Assembly (NCBI GenBank): GCA_903863935.1
Contig: CAIPDV010000042.1
Span: 163,371 to 227,370, forward strand
Reading direction: 5' to 3'
Length of the DNA stretch: 64,000 bases
Origin: an uncultured Bacteroidota bacterium
GTDB taxonomy: Bacteria; Bacteroidota; Bacteroidia; JABEUT01
Shown here: in pieces, positions 51,250 to 58,440 of the stretch
How the letters are laid out: every line of letters begins with the position of its first letter
Numbering within the stretch: the first letter of the stretch is position 1
Notes under the pieces: generated by a model
What the model was told of the DNA's origin: nothing
Database searches by the model: none
The model's input: the letters and a program-made list of their open reading frames with translations, nothing else
Translations under genes and position numbers: made by a program

Positions 51250-51939
51250 TTACTTTTCTTCCAATAAAGAGCCATCATACGGACAATACGTCCAACTTCC
51301 GTTCCTCATCTCTTTGCATTTCTTACACCATTTGGGTTTCAGTAAGGAACCTAGAGGCAAACGAATAAAATGATCAATAGAATTGTATTTAAGATGGAAG
51401 GAACCACTCTTATATGGATCAAAATAGCGGTTAGTTGCGCTTTCCCAGGCCGGATAAACTATAAACTCAATATGACTGGCCATGTTACCCATATACGATT
51501 GCAGCATTGGCTTCAAAATATTCAAAATTTGGGTTAAAGATATCTCATACTCCTCCTCACTGTAAGGCTTAATAGTTCCTCCATATTTATCCATCATTTT
51601 TACATAGTTCAATATGGTCTTCCGGTCGGTATATTTAAACGCATATCCACTGTCATTTATCAAATCAATTACCGCCAGAACATCATATCTGCCCATGGTG
51701 GTAAGTATCGTGTTTTTGGATTCAGTCGGCACCTCCTTATGGCCTTGCAGGAGAGCCTGCCACCATTCTTCATTAAGCCATAACACCATCCCCGTGTGAT
51801 GCGGAATTTTAACATCATCGGAAACTGCAATTGTTGTTTCCTTTTCTAATGCATCAACTGAAACAGTGTCAGCTTTGTTCTGTGAAAACGCTATTGTAAC
51901 ATTAAAACATATTGCCAGAAACAGTAACTTATATTTCAT
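51250..51939 (-). CDS. Uncharacterised exported protein with C-terminal cysteines
   Basis: Not recognised. The 229-residue protein (ATG at 51939) has a signal peptide (cleavage near TIAFSQ). A helical middle part has LNEEWWQALLQGHKEVP and TILTTMGRYDVLAVIDLIND. The tail contains WCKKCKEMRNGSWTYCPYDG: a CxxC plus one further Cys, like an incomplete zinc ribbon. A TTG at 51981 is part of the promoter box and is rejected as start. It is divergent from the ECF sigma gene at 52187, sharing a 247-base promoter region, so it could be a target or partner of that system. Confidence 0.78.
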   Translation of the reverse strand: MKYKLLFLAICFNVTIAFSQNKADTVSVDALEKETTIAVSDDVKIPHHTGMVLWLNEEWWQALLQGHKEVPTESKNTILTTMGRYDVLAVIDLINDSGYAFKYTDRKTILNYVKMMDKYGGTIKPYSEEEYEISLTQILNILKPMLQSYMGNMASHIEFIVYPAWESATNRYFDPYKSGSFHLKYNSIDHFIRLPLGSLLKPKWCKKCKEMRNGSWTYCPYDGSLLEEK

Positions 51940-51978
51940 TTCGAAAACTTGTTTATTCCCTACTTCAGAATATAACTT

Positions 51979-51986
51979 CAAATATA
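51979..51986 (-). promoter_or_regulatory. TAnnTTTG box for the gene at 51250
   Basis: The minus strand reads TATATTTG 39 bases before the ATG at 51939. The rest of 51987-52186 shows no clear box for the divergent sigma gene; the closest is TATCTTTT at 52116-52123. Confidence 0.6.
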
Positions 51987-52186
51987 TGGGTAATTAGGAT
52001 TGATTGGGGATTCTGGCATCCAGCCAGCGTCTTTTCAGAAAGAATTCGGTTTATTATTTACATTTGAAAATCAGCATCATACCCGTACCAAATCAAAATA
52101 TTTACTACTTTCATGTATCTTTTTACTTCCAAATCCATTATGACTTAAAATAAAGCATGGGGAAAAAAGACTTAAAACTTTAGCAG

Positions 52187-52771
52187 ATGTTGAATAATTC
52201 GAAATACCACATAGCCGAAGAGCAAATTGTCAGCGAGCAACGGACAATTGAGGAGGCTAAAGCAAATCCTGCACGGTTTGAAGTTCTTTACAACCGCTAT
52301 TATGAACCGATTTTGCAGTTTGTATACAAACGTGTGGAGGGAAAAGAGGCTGCCTTTGATATTACATCGCAGGTTTTTCTGAATGCCATGACCAACATTC
52401 AGGGGTATAAGTTCATGGGCATGCCCTTTTCCTCCTGGCTTTATCGTATTGCAGTAAATGAAATTAACCAGATGTTCAGGTCGGACAAAGTAAAAAGAGC
52501 CGTAAATATTGATGAAGATGAATTACGGTATGTAGCAGATGAACTGAAAACCGGGGACGAAACAGAAGAACGATACCAAATGCTGGCAGAAGCATTGGGA
52601 GAACTGGATGAGGACGAATTGCAATTGGTGGAACTGCGCTTTTTTGAAAAGCGTCCCTTCAAAGAAATTGGTGAAATACTGAATATCACCGAAAATAATT
52701 CGAAGGTAAAACTCTACCGTATCATTGACAAAATGAAAAAAACTTTAACACTTAGTAAAAAATCAGCATAA
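52187..52771 (+). CDS. ECF-type sigma-70 family RNA polymerase sigma factor
   Basis: A 194-residue sigma factor. Region 2 (about 25-95) has FEVLYNRYYEPILQFVYKR, ITSQVFLNAM and PFSSWLYRIAVNEINQMFR. Region 4 (about 130-185) has LDEDELQLVELRFFEKRPFKEIGEIL and ITENNSKVKLYRIIDKMKK, a helix-turn-helix for -35 recognition. No region 3 is present, as in ECF sigmas. It starts a six-gene run; the next gene begins five bases later and encodes a membrane protein in the position usual for an anti-sigma factor. The lack of a TAnnTTTG box fits possible autoregulation from its own promoter. Confidence 0.93.
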   Translation: MLNNSKYHIAEEQIVSEQRTIEEAKANPARFEVLYNRYYEPILQFVYKRVEGKEAAFDITSQVFLNAMTNIQGYKFMGMPFSSWLYRIAVNEINQMFRSDKVKRAVNIDEDELRYVADELKTGDETEERYQMLAEALGELDEDELQLVELRFFEKRPFKEIGEILNITENNSKVKLYRIIDKMKKTLTLSKKSA

Positions 52772-52776
52772 GCATC

Positions 52777-54570
52777 ATGGAAAACAAGAAAGTAAATATT
52801 AATGTAGGATACAATAAGCTTACGAAGGAGGAAATAAACAGCCATAAAAACTTCGGGAAGGTTTACCAGAATTATGTAAGCTCGGGTGTTAAACCAATGA
52901 AGGTTGCCAAAAGATATCCCTTTTCTAAATTAGCCCTTATTACCACTGTTACTGTAACTGTTACAACAATCAGTATCTGGAAGTACAAAACAACAGTTCA
53001 TCATTCTGTAAAAGCTACCACAGCACAATCAAGTTCCTCAGCAAACTCAACTTCAGTTGCTTCAAAATCGTACGACTCCATAAAAAGAGCTTTCATTCAT
53101 CCTCCGATTAAAGGAATTGATGTGCCTTACAGCAAGTATAGTATTGATGTTTCGAAAGGTGGGGTGATTACTTACAACAATTCAAAAATTACCATTCCGG
53201 CAGGTGCTTTTTGCGATGAAAAAGGAAATGAAATAAAAGGTAAAGTAGATATTAACTACCGCGAATTTCATGATGCCATTGACTTTTTTGTAAGTGGTAT
53301 TCCTATGACCTATGATTCGGCTGGCAAGCAATATAGTTTTGAATCGGCCGGAATGCTCGATATAAAGGGAACCCAAAATGGTAAGCCTGTATTTATTAAG
53401 GCGGGAAAGAACCTTCAGGTGGCCATGGCTTCACGCCAGAAAGGTTCAAAGTATAATGTCTATCTTTTAGATACGGTAAAGAAATGCTGGACTTATATTG
53501 ATAAAAGTAATTACACAGTTAAACAGATAAAAACAACTGTAACAAAAACTCAATATTATGCTTCTGATACTATCTCAAAAGGCCAGCAAATTGCTAAGCA
53601 CGATTCATTGCCGGTTGAACGCAAATTGGTCTCCATTAAGAAAGAAGAAAAGAAATTGGAAGCTGAAAAACCACTTCACCCGGTTAAAGCAAATGATAAT
53701 AATTATACATTTAATATAGATGCTGACAGCAAAGATTTTCCGGAGCTTTCAGGATATAAGAATGTGGTTTTTGAAGTAGACCCAAGCAATAAAGATTACA
53801 CCCCGGATTGGACTAAAACAGAATGGACCGATGCAGTGTTGACGCGGAAAGGCAGCAATAAGGAAGATTACATGTTCACAGTATCGAATGGAAATGTGAA
53901 GCACGAAATCTTTGTTCATCCTGTGTTCCAGGGCAAGAATTTTGAACAAGCTATGAGTGAATATAATCAGAAGTTTACCGAATATCAAGTGAAGCTGGCT
54001 GCGAAGAAAGAAGAAGAACGAAAACAAAAAGAAGCATACGATAAAATGCTGGCCGAAATGGCAAAGAAGCAGCAGGAGGAGAACGCAAAACAAATGGCTG
54101 CCATAAAAAAGCAACAGCAGGACGATGCCGAAGCACAGGCTAAATTGAACAGGGGCAAATTGGCTGACGGTTCTGTAAAGGAGAGGGATGTAATCTGCTA
54201 CATGAACCTGAACAGCTTCGGAATTGTGAATTGCGACAACCCAATGTCGTTGCCTGTCGGCGCTGATCTTACTGCCCTATATACCGACAACAATAATGAA
54301 AACCTGAATGGCACCAATGTATTTTTGGTTGAAAAAGACAGGAACTCAGTTGTGGAATATTATCCAGGCCACAACTGCAGCTTCAATCCCATGGAGCGTA
54401 ATTTTGCATGGGTAGTAACACCAAACCATAAAATTGCTGTTTATAGCGAAGAAGATTTCAGTAAAATACAGCAGAGAAACGGACAATTTACTTTTGTAAT
54501 GACTGTTCTTCCGAATGCTATAAATAGCTATGGCGACATTCGCGAAGCCTTAAACCCTTATATGATGTGA
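52777..54570 (+). CDS. Single-pass membrane protein with coiled coil, possible anti-sigma partner
   Basis: Not a recognised anti-sigma family. The 597-residue protein has a cytosolic N-terminus (1-50) and one Thr/Val-rich membrane span (about 51-68). A large periplasmic part follows. Its beta-rich first half contains ITIPAGAFCDEKGN and ESAGMLDIKG-like repeats resembling ZU5/IPAG-type domains. A Lys/Glu/Gln coiled coil lies at about 400-465 (KKEEERKQKEAYDKMLAEMA), and a C-terminal domain with MNLNSFGIVNCDNPMSLP. Tight spacing after the ECF sigma gene and a four-base overlap with the next gene suggest it relays an envelope signal; that is inference. Confidence 0.82.
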   Translation: MENKKVNINVGYNKLTKEEINSHKNFGKVYQNYVSSGVKPMKVAKRYPFSKLALITTVTVTVTTISIWKYKTTVHHSVKATTAQSSSSANSTSVASKSYDSIKRAFIHPPIKGIDVPYSKYSIDVSKGGVITYNNSKITIPAGAFCDEKGNEIKGKVDINYREFHDAIDFFVSGIPMTYDSAGKQYSFESAGMLDIKGTQNGKPVFIKAGKNLQVAMASRQKGSKYNVYLLDTVKKCWTYIDKSNYTVKQIKTTVTKTQYYASDTISKGQQIAKHDSLPVERKLVSIKKEEKKLEAEKPLHPVKANDNNYTFNIDADSKDFPELSGYKNVVFEVDPSNKDYTPDWTKTEWTDAVLTRKGSNKEDYMFTVSNGNVKHEIFVHPVFQGKNFEQAMSEYNQKFTEYQVKLAAKKEEERKQKEAYDKMLAEMAKKQQEENAKQMAAIKKQQQDDAEAQAKLNRGKLADGSVKERDVICYMNLNSFGIVNCDNPMSLPVGADLTALYTDNNNENLNGTNVFLVEKDRNSVVEYYPGHNCSFNPMERNFAWVVTPNHKIAVYSEEDFSKIQQRNGQFTFVMTVLPNAINSYGDIREALNPYMM

Positions 54571-55049
54571 GCCGAATCCTCATTATTGCCATACTGCTCC
54601 TGTATAATTCATACAGTGTATTTTCCCAGGATAATGAGGAACCCACTAATAGTGTGTTCAAAATTTACAAAACCCAGGCCGAAATAGATAGCATTTCTTT
54701 TGGTACTATATTTTGGAAAGATCTTGTTAAGGCTGGAAAGATAGATCTTCCGGGCTGCGCAGGTTGTCAGGTTACAGGGTTCGATTTGCACATAACAGCT
54801 TATACAATTTTCAAATCTGATAGCTGCAGTGTAGACCCTGAGCTTTCAGGAAACTTTCATGCGGACAGTGCACAGTTCCCGCAGAAAATGATAAAAGCGA
54901 TCAGTAAAGCAAAAGAGGGTAAGTTTACTTTTTCCAATATATCAGCCATTACTCCCGGTGGGCAGGAACTGAACCTGAATAAAATAGTGTTGTATGTTTA
55001 CCCCACCAAAGATTATTACAAGAAACGAGTAGTGACCTATAAGGACTAA
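54567..55049 (+). CDS. Exported GldM domain-4-like protein, paralogue 1
   Basis: A 160-residue protein with a signal peptide (cleavage near YSVFSQ), GTG start overlapping the previous stop. FKIYKTQ starts a domain with GCAGCQVTGFDL (Cys64, Cys67) and ends ISAITPGGQELNLNKIVLYV. The strand order (F.V/I, gG.i, V..F.., then nI...pdG....L..I.l) matches the C-terminal fourth domain of GldM/PorM, which contacts the outer-membrane ring of the T9SS. It is the most divergent of the four paralogues: its glycine-rich first segment is altered (SISFGTIFW). Role unknown; the fold call is inference. Confidence 0.78.
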   Translation: MSRILIIAILLLYNSYSVFSQDNEEPTNSVFKIYKTQAEIDSISFGTIFWKDLVKAGKIDLPGCAGCQVTGFDLHITAYTIFKSDSCSVDPELSGNFHADSAQFPQKMIKAISKAKEGKFTFSNISAITPGGQELNLNKIVLYVYPTKDYYKKRVVTYKD

Positions 55050-55098
55050 AAAACATTGCCCCGGATTCCACAGATTGAAAGCAAAAAAATACTCCGAT

Positions 55099-55833
55099 AT
55101 GAAGATGGCAATGAAAATAGTTTTGATACTCTTCTTCGGGTTTTATTCCGGAATCTCTTTCTGCCAGGACACTACCATCAATACTTTTAAAATTAACAAA
55201 ACCATTTATGCAACTGTAGCAGGCAAAACCAGCGGGACCATCAGCCGGCAAATGGTGCTCGATTCGGCAAAAGTGGTTTTGCATGGATGCACAAACTGTA
55301 AAATTTCAGGTTTCGAAATGCTCGCTATAAAATATGCAAGGAAACCCGGTCATGCCATTATGGCTATTAAAAGAAGATACAATACCAAAACGGGAAATCT
55401 ACTAAGTAGTGATACTTCATTCAGCGACCATAAAGAAAAATGGGATTCGAACGAAGATAGAAAATTATGGCCTTATGAAATTAATAAAAGGTACAACAAA
55501 AACTCCGGAGAGTTGCTTACCGTTACCAAATCTGACCGCCCTATGCTAAACCCCAATGACAGTGCAAAGTGCTGGGCTCATTTATTGGTAGTTAAAAACA
55601 GCAACAACAAAACAGGAGAATATGTGGTTGACAGTACAGATATATACCAGCAATACAACATGCACTTTCAGGCGTATAGTGAATATTTTACCCCGGACAT
55701 GATAAAAGCCATAGGTAATGAACTTGACATTAAGGTAAGCGGCATAGTTATTTACAACCTCCGGATAACAACACCTGAGAACCAAGAAAGAATGATGTAT
55801 ACGAATAGATTCTTTACTTTGTATTTACAATGA
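55099..55833 (+). CDS. Exported GldM domain-4-like protein, paralogue 2 with insertion
   Basis: A 244-residue protein from the ATG at 55099 (a TTG at 55075 is rejected). Signal peptide ends near ISFCQ. FKINKTIYATVAGKTSGTISR and GCTNCKISGFEM (Cys64, Cys67) match paralogues 3 and 4. An insertion of about 90 residues (roughly 75-165) contains two related KRRYNTKTGNLL / KRYNKNSGELL segments. The end (FTPDMIKAIG... IVIYNLRITTPENQER) resumes the shared domain. It overlaps paralogue 3 by four bases. Confidence 0.8.
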   Translation: MKMAMKIVLILFFGFYSGISFCQDTTINTFKINKTIYATVAGKTSGTISRQMVLDSAKVVLHGCTNCKISGFEMLAIKYARKPGHAIMAIKRRYNTKTGNLLSSDTSFSDHKEKWDSNEDRKLWPYEINKRYNKNSGELLTVTKSDRPMLNPNDSAKCWAHLLVVKNSNNKTGEYVVDSTDIYQQYNMHFQAYSEYFTPDMIKAIGNELDIKVSGIVIYNLRITTPENQERMMYTNRFFTLYLQ

Positions 55834-56327
55834 AACAAAGCGGGGTAGTTTTATCAACTGTTATTTTTTTAATGGTATTCTTCGGCAAATTTTCCTTTTG
55901 CCAGGATACCGCTCAAAGCACCTTTAGAATAACAAAATATTCAGCTACTGCCGCCGGATTAAGCAGCGGTACAATAAACAGGCAAGAGCTTATTGATTCC
56001 GGGGGAATTGTAATTCGTGGTTGTCCTGATTGCAGGGTGCTGAGTTTTAAAATCACCGGCAAAACCGACCGTAGCAGTGCAGTAGATTCTGCTGAAACAG
56101 TGAACCTGGCTCCAAAAACCAATATCGATTCCAAAATAATTGACCCGCGCTGGAAAGCCAATGAATTTCTTTCAAAAAATGAACGATTTACATTGGCTAT
56201 GAAAAAATACATCGGGAACACCTCCAATTATTTTGTTCCCTACTATATTGAAATATCGGATATTCTTATTTTAACTCCCGCCGGAGAAGAAAAAACATTG
56301 GATAAAATTTACCTGTTTTTGAGATGA
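55830..56327 (+). CDS. Exported GldM domain-4-like protein, paralogue 3
   Basis: A 165-residue protein with a signal peptide (to about FSFCQ). The core shows SATAAGLSSGTINRQELIDSGG, GCPDCRVLSFKI (Cys65, Cys68) and a C-terminal IEISDILILTPAGEEKTLDK. The xGG..SG.i.r.eL...GGi opening and the nI...G....L..I.lf ending are those of GldM's last domain. It ends 13 bases before paralogue 4, and its last 40 coding bases are almost identical to those of paralogue 4. Confidence 0.82.
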   Translation: MKQSGVVLSTVIFLMVFFGKFSFCQDTAQSTFRITKYSATAAGLSSGTINRQELIDSGGIVIRGCPDCRVLSFKITGKTDRSSAVDSAETVNLAPKTNIDSKIIDPRWKANEFLSKNERFTLAMKKYIGNTSNYFVPYYIEISDILILTPAGEEKTLDKIYLFLR

Positions 56328-56340
56328 ACCTTAACTTCAA

Positions 56341-56847
56341 ATGAGAAGGATTTTTAAAATATTATTTTTTATTTTTTTGCTGGTCATAAGCAACAGCACC
56401 TATTCCCAGGATTCAATCACTTTTAAAATCCGGAAACAAATTTACGCAACCGCAACCGGACAAACCAGCGGCCGTGTTGACCGCGACGCATTGGTAGATT
56501 CAGGCGGGATTGTAATTCATAACTGTTCCGATTGCAGAGTACTTGGGTTTGATTTGCGCGGAAAGATCAATCAGAACAGTTTAAGTGGAAATAGTCTGCA
56601 CGATTCTACTTCGACGGCTCAGAGTGATAGTTTACTCTTAATAAACTCAGAAATGACATCGATACAGCGGGATGATAATGGCATTATGTCTTCAGGCTCA
56701 GCTGCATTTTCTTACGATATGATTCATTTTATTCGTATAAAAAACAAAGTTTACCGTACCTACTACATTGAAATCTTCAACATAAAAGTTGTTACCTCAA
56801 ATGGAGAAGAAAAAACATTGGATAAAATTTGCCTGTTTTTGAATTAA
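56341..56847 (+). CDS. Exported GldM domain-4-like protein, paralogue 4
   Basis: A 168-residue protein with a signal peptide (to about NSTYSQ). The opening segment is FKIRKQIYATATGQTSGRVDR, with NCSDCRVLGFDL (Cys62, Cys65). A Ser-rich variable loop (about 80-115) follows, then AFSYDMIHFIRIKNK and IEIFNIKVVTSNGEEKTLDK. It is the last gene of the sigma-factor operon; a TAnnTTTG box 20 bases downstream begins a new unit. Like its siblings it should be periplasmic or outer-membrane associated; it has no lipobox and no membrane span beyond the signal. Confidence 0.82.
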   Translation: MRRIFKILFFIFLLVISNSTYSQDSITFKIRKQIYATATGQTSGRVDRDALVDSGGIVIHNCSDCRVLGFDLRGKINQNSLSGNSLHDSTSTAQSDSLLLINSEMTSIQRDDNGIMSSGSAAFSYDMIHFIRIKNKVYRTYYIEIFNIKVVTSNGEEKTLDKICLFLN

Positions 56848-56866
56848 ACCATCCTGAATCTTAGGG

Positions 56867-56874
56867 TAAGTTTG
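56867..56874 (+). promoter_or_regulatory. TAnnTTTG box for the first peroxiredoxin
   Basis: TAAGTTTG lies 48 bases before the ATG at 56923. Confidence 0.55.
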
Positions 56875-56922
56875 TAATATTGCGGGAGCAAGTTTATAAT
56901 TTATAAATCAATATCAATTATT

Positions 56923-57393
56923 ATGTCAATAACAGTAGGTCAAAACGCACCTGATTTTCAACTTCCCGATACGGATAAAAATATGGTTACCCTTAGCTCA
57001 TTAAAAGGCAAGAATGTTGTGCTCCTTTTCTTTCCGGCGGCATTTACAAGTACATGCACCAAAGAAATGTGCCAGACGCGCGACGAGCTTTCTATTTATA
57101 ATGGAATGAATGCTCAGGTTTTCGGTATTTCGGTAGATATGCCGTTCACACTTGCAAAATATAAAAGCGATAACCAGTTAACTTTTCCATTGCTTTCAGA
57201 CTTCAATAAAGAAGCCATAAATGCATATGGTTGCATTTACGATACCTGGATTGCCGGATTAAAGGGAGTTGCAAAACGCGCTTCATTTGTAATAGATAAA
57301 GAAGGTATTATCCGCTTTGCTGAGGTGCTTGAAAACGCAAGTCATTATCCAAATTTTGAAGGCATTAAAAAGACACTGGAAGAACTGAAATAG
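56923..57393 (+). CDS. Peroxiredoxin, AhpE/BCP-like
   Basis: A 156-residue thiol peroxidase that reduces hydroperoxides in the cytosol. The peroxidatic Cys45 is in FFPAAFTSTCTKEMC. A second cysteine at position 50 matches the BCP/PrxQ-type intramolecular resolving position (C-x4-C), although the FPAAFTSTCT signature is nearer to AhpE-like proteins. A C-terminal KRASFVIDKEGIIRF strand is standard. It lies 100 bases upstream of a 2-Cys peroxiredoxin gene with a separate promoter. Confidence 0.92.
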   Translation: MSITVGQNAPDFQLPDTDKNMVTLSSLKGKNVVLLFFPAAFTSTCTKEMCQTRDELSIYNGMNAQVFGISVDMPFTLAKYKSDNQLTFPLLSDFNKEAINAYGCIYDTWIAGLKGVAKRASFVIDKEGIIRFAEVLENASHYPNFEGIKKTLEELK

Positions 57394-57433
57394 AGCCACT
57401 TTAGTTTTTAATGTGCGCCATTTGTGACAATCG

Positions 57434-57467
57434 TTGTACTTTTTTAATACGGCATTGTGTATCTTTG
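57434..57467 (+). promoter_or_regulatory. Promoter: TTG-N23-TATCTTTG for the 2-Cys peroxiredoxin
   Basis: TTG at 57434-57436 and TATCTTTG at 57460-57467, 26 bases before the ATG at 57494. The TTG could be read as an in-frame start 20 codons upstream, but it is better explained as the -33 element. Confidence 0.65.
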
Positions 57468-57493
57468 CGGCCTTAAATAAAATCACAATAAAA

Positions 57494-58126
57494 ATGAAAA
57501 CATTAGTAGGTAAAAAAGCTCCCTCCTTCAAAGCATCGGCTGTTGCTTTCGGAGATCAGATAATCAATGATTTTTCACTGGACCAGTATCTTGGCAAGAA
57601 GCATGTAATCTTCTTCTTTTATCCGAAGGATTTCACATTCGTATGCCCTACCGAATTACATGCATTCAGCGAAGCAATTGCTGAATTTGAAAAGAGAAAT
57701 GTAGCGGTTGTAGCATGTTCAACCGATACCGAACAATCGCACTGGGGTTGGCTACAGGTTCCAAAAGAACAAGGTGGAATTAAAGGCATCAAATACCCGA
57801 TCGTAGCGGATACCACCAAAACTATTTCCAGCAACTTTGGCGTATTGACCGGAGAATATGAATTAGACGAAAACGAAGAACTTATTGCTACAGGCAGCAT
57901 GGTTGCTTACCGTGGTTTGTTCTTAATTGACAAGGCAGGTATTGTTCGTCATGCGCTTATCAATGACCTCCCGTTGGGAAGAAGCGTTGATGAAGCATTG
58001 CGTGTGGTTGATGCCCTTCAGCATAATGAAGAAAACGGTGAAGTTTGCCCGGCTAACTGGAGAAAAGGTGATAAAGCGATGGATGGCTCACACAAAGGCG
58101 TAGCTGAATATCTTTCCAATAAATAA
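57494..58126 (+). CDS. Typical 2-Cys peroxiredoxin
   Basis: A 210-residue AhpC/Prx1-type peroxidase. Peroxidatic Cys51 sits in FYPKDFTFVCPTELHAF and resolving Cys185 in GEVCPANWRKGDKAM of the partner subunit. STDTEQSHWGWLQVP and the C-terminal helix ending VAEYLSNK are typical of the thioredoxin-dependent group. No ahpF is adjacent, so thioredoxin is the likelier reductant. The gene ends in a strong terminator at 58151. Confidence 0.95.
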   Translation: MKTLVGKKAPSFKASAVAFGDQIINDFSLDQYLGKKHVIFFFYPKDFTFVCPTELHAFSEAIAEFEKRNVAVVACSTDTEQSHWGWLQVPKEQGGIKGIKYPIVADTTKTISSNFGVLTGEYELDENEELIATGSMVAYRGLFLIDKAGIVRHALINDLPLGRSVDEALRVVDALQHNEENGEVCPANWRKGDKAMDGSHKGVAEYLSNK

Positions 58127-58149
58127 TCAATCTTTGATTTAACTGAAAA

Positions 58150-58172
58150 GGGCGGTTTCTACCGCCTTTTTT
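58150..58172 (+). terminator. Rho-independent terminator after the 2-Cys peroxiredoxin
   Basis: GGCGGT (58151-58156) pairs with ACCGCC (58161-58166) across a TTCT loop. An A-run before and a six-T run after extend the stem. It lies about 24 bases after the stop codon. Confidence 0.85.
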
Positions 58173-58412
58173 ATTGGCTTGCTTGCCAAATGATAAACAT
58201 TTGCATGGCATTTGCTAAGCATGTTCTTATTTTACACTCCTAAAACATGTGTCACATTACAACACATTGTATTTCTGTGATTATAGAAGTATTTTACACA
58301 AATGAAAATGTTCAAAAGTGTAAAATATAAGAGTACAAATTTTCATGGAAATCGGGCATTATTTTTCTCGCAAATTTCAACTGCTTTTACCATCTCATCC
58401 CGACTTAATAAC
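58173..58412. repeat. Gene-free region with AGTGTAAAAT motifs upstream of dnaG
   Basis: No gene is present. AGTGTAAAAT occurs inverted at 58229-58238 and direct at 58317-58326, with TGTGTAAAAT inverted at 58291-58300. TGTGTCACATTACAACACATTGT (about 58249-58271, described here by its GTGT/ACAC words) lies between them. The motif is the same as in the cluster at 25118-25477. No riboswitch or tRNA fold is obvious. Confidence 0.6.
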
Positions 58413-58420
58413 TAACTTTG
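58413..58420 (+). promoter_or_regulatory. TAnnTTTG box for dnaG
   Basis: TAACTTTG lies 20 bases before the ATG at 58441. Confidence 0.65.
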
Positions 58421-58440
58421 CCACCTAGTGACCCTGAAAA

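Noticed and set aside
53749..54114. Minus-strand open frame opposite the coiled-coil segment
   Set aside because: A Phe/Leu-rich frame arises automatically opposite Lys/Glu-rich coding sequence; no start context or homologous pattern.
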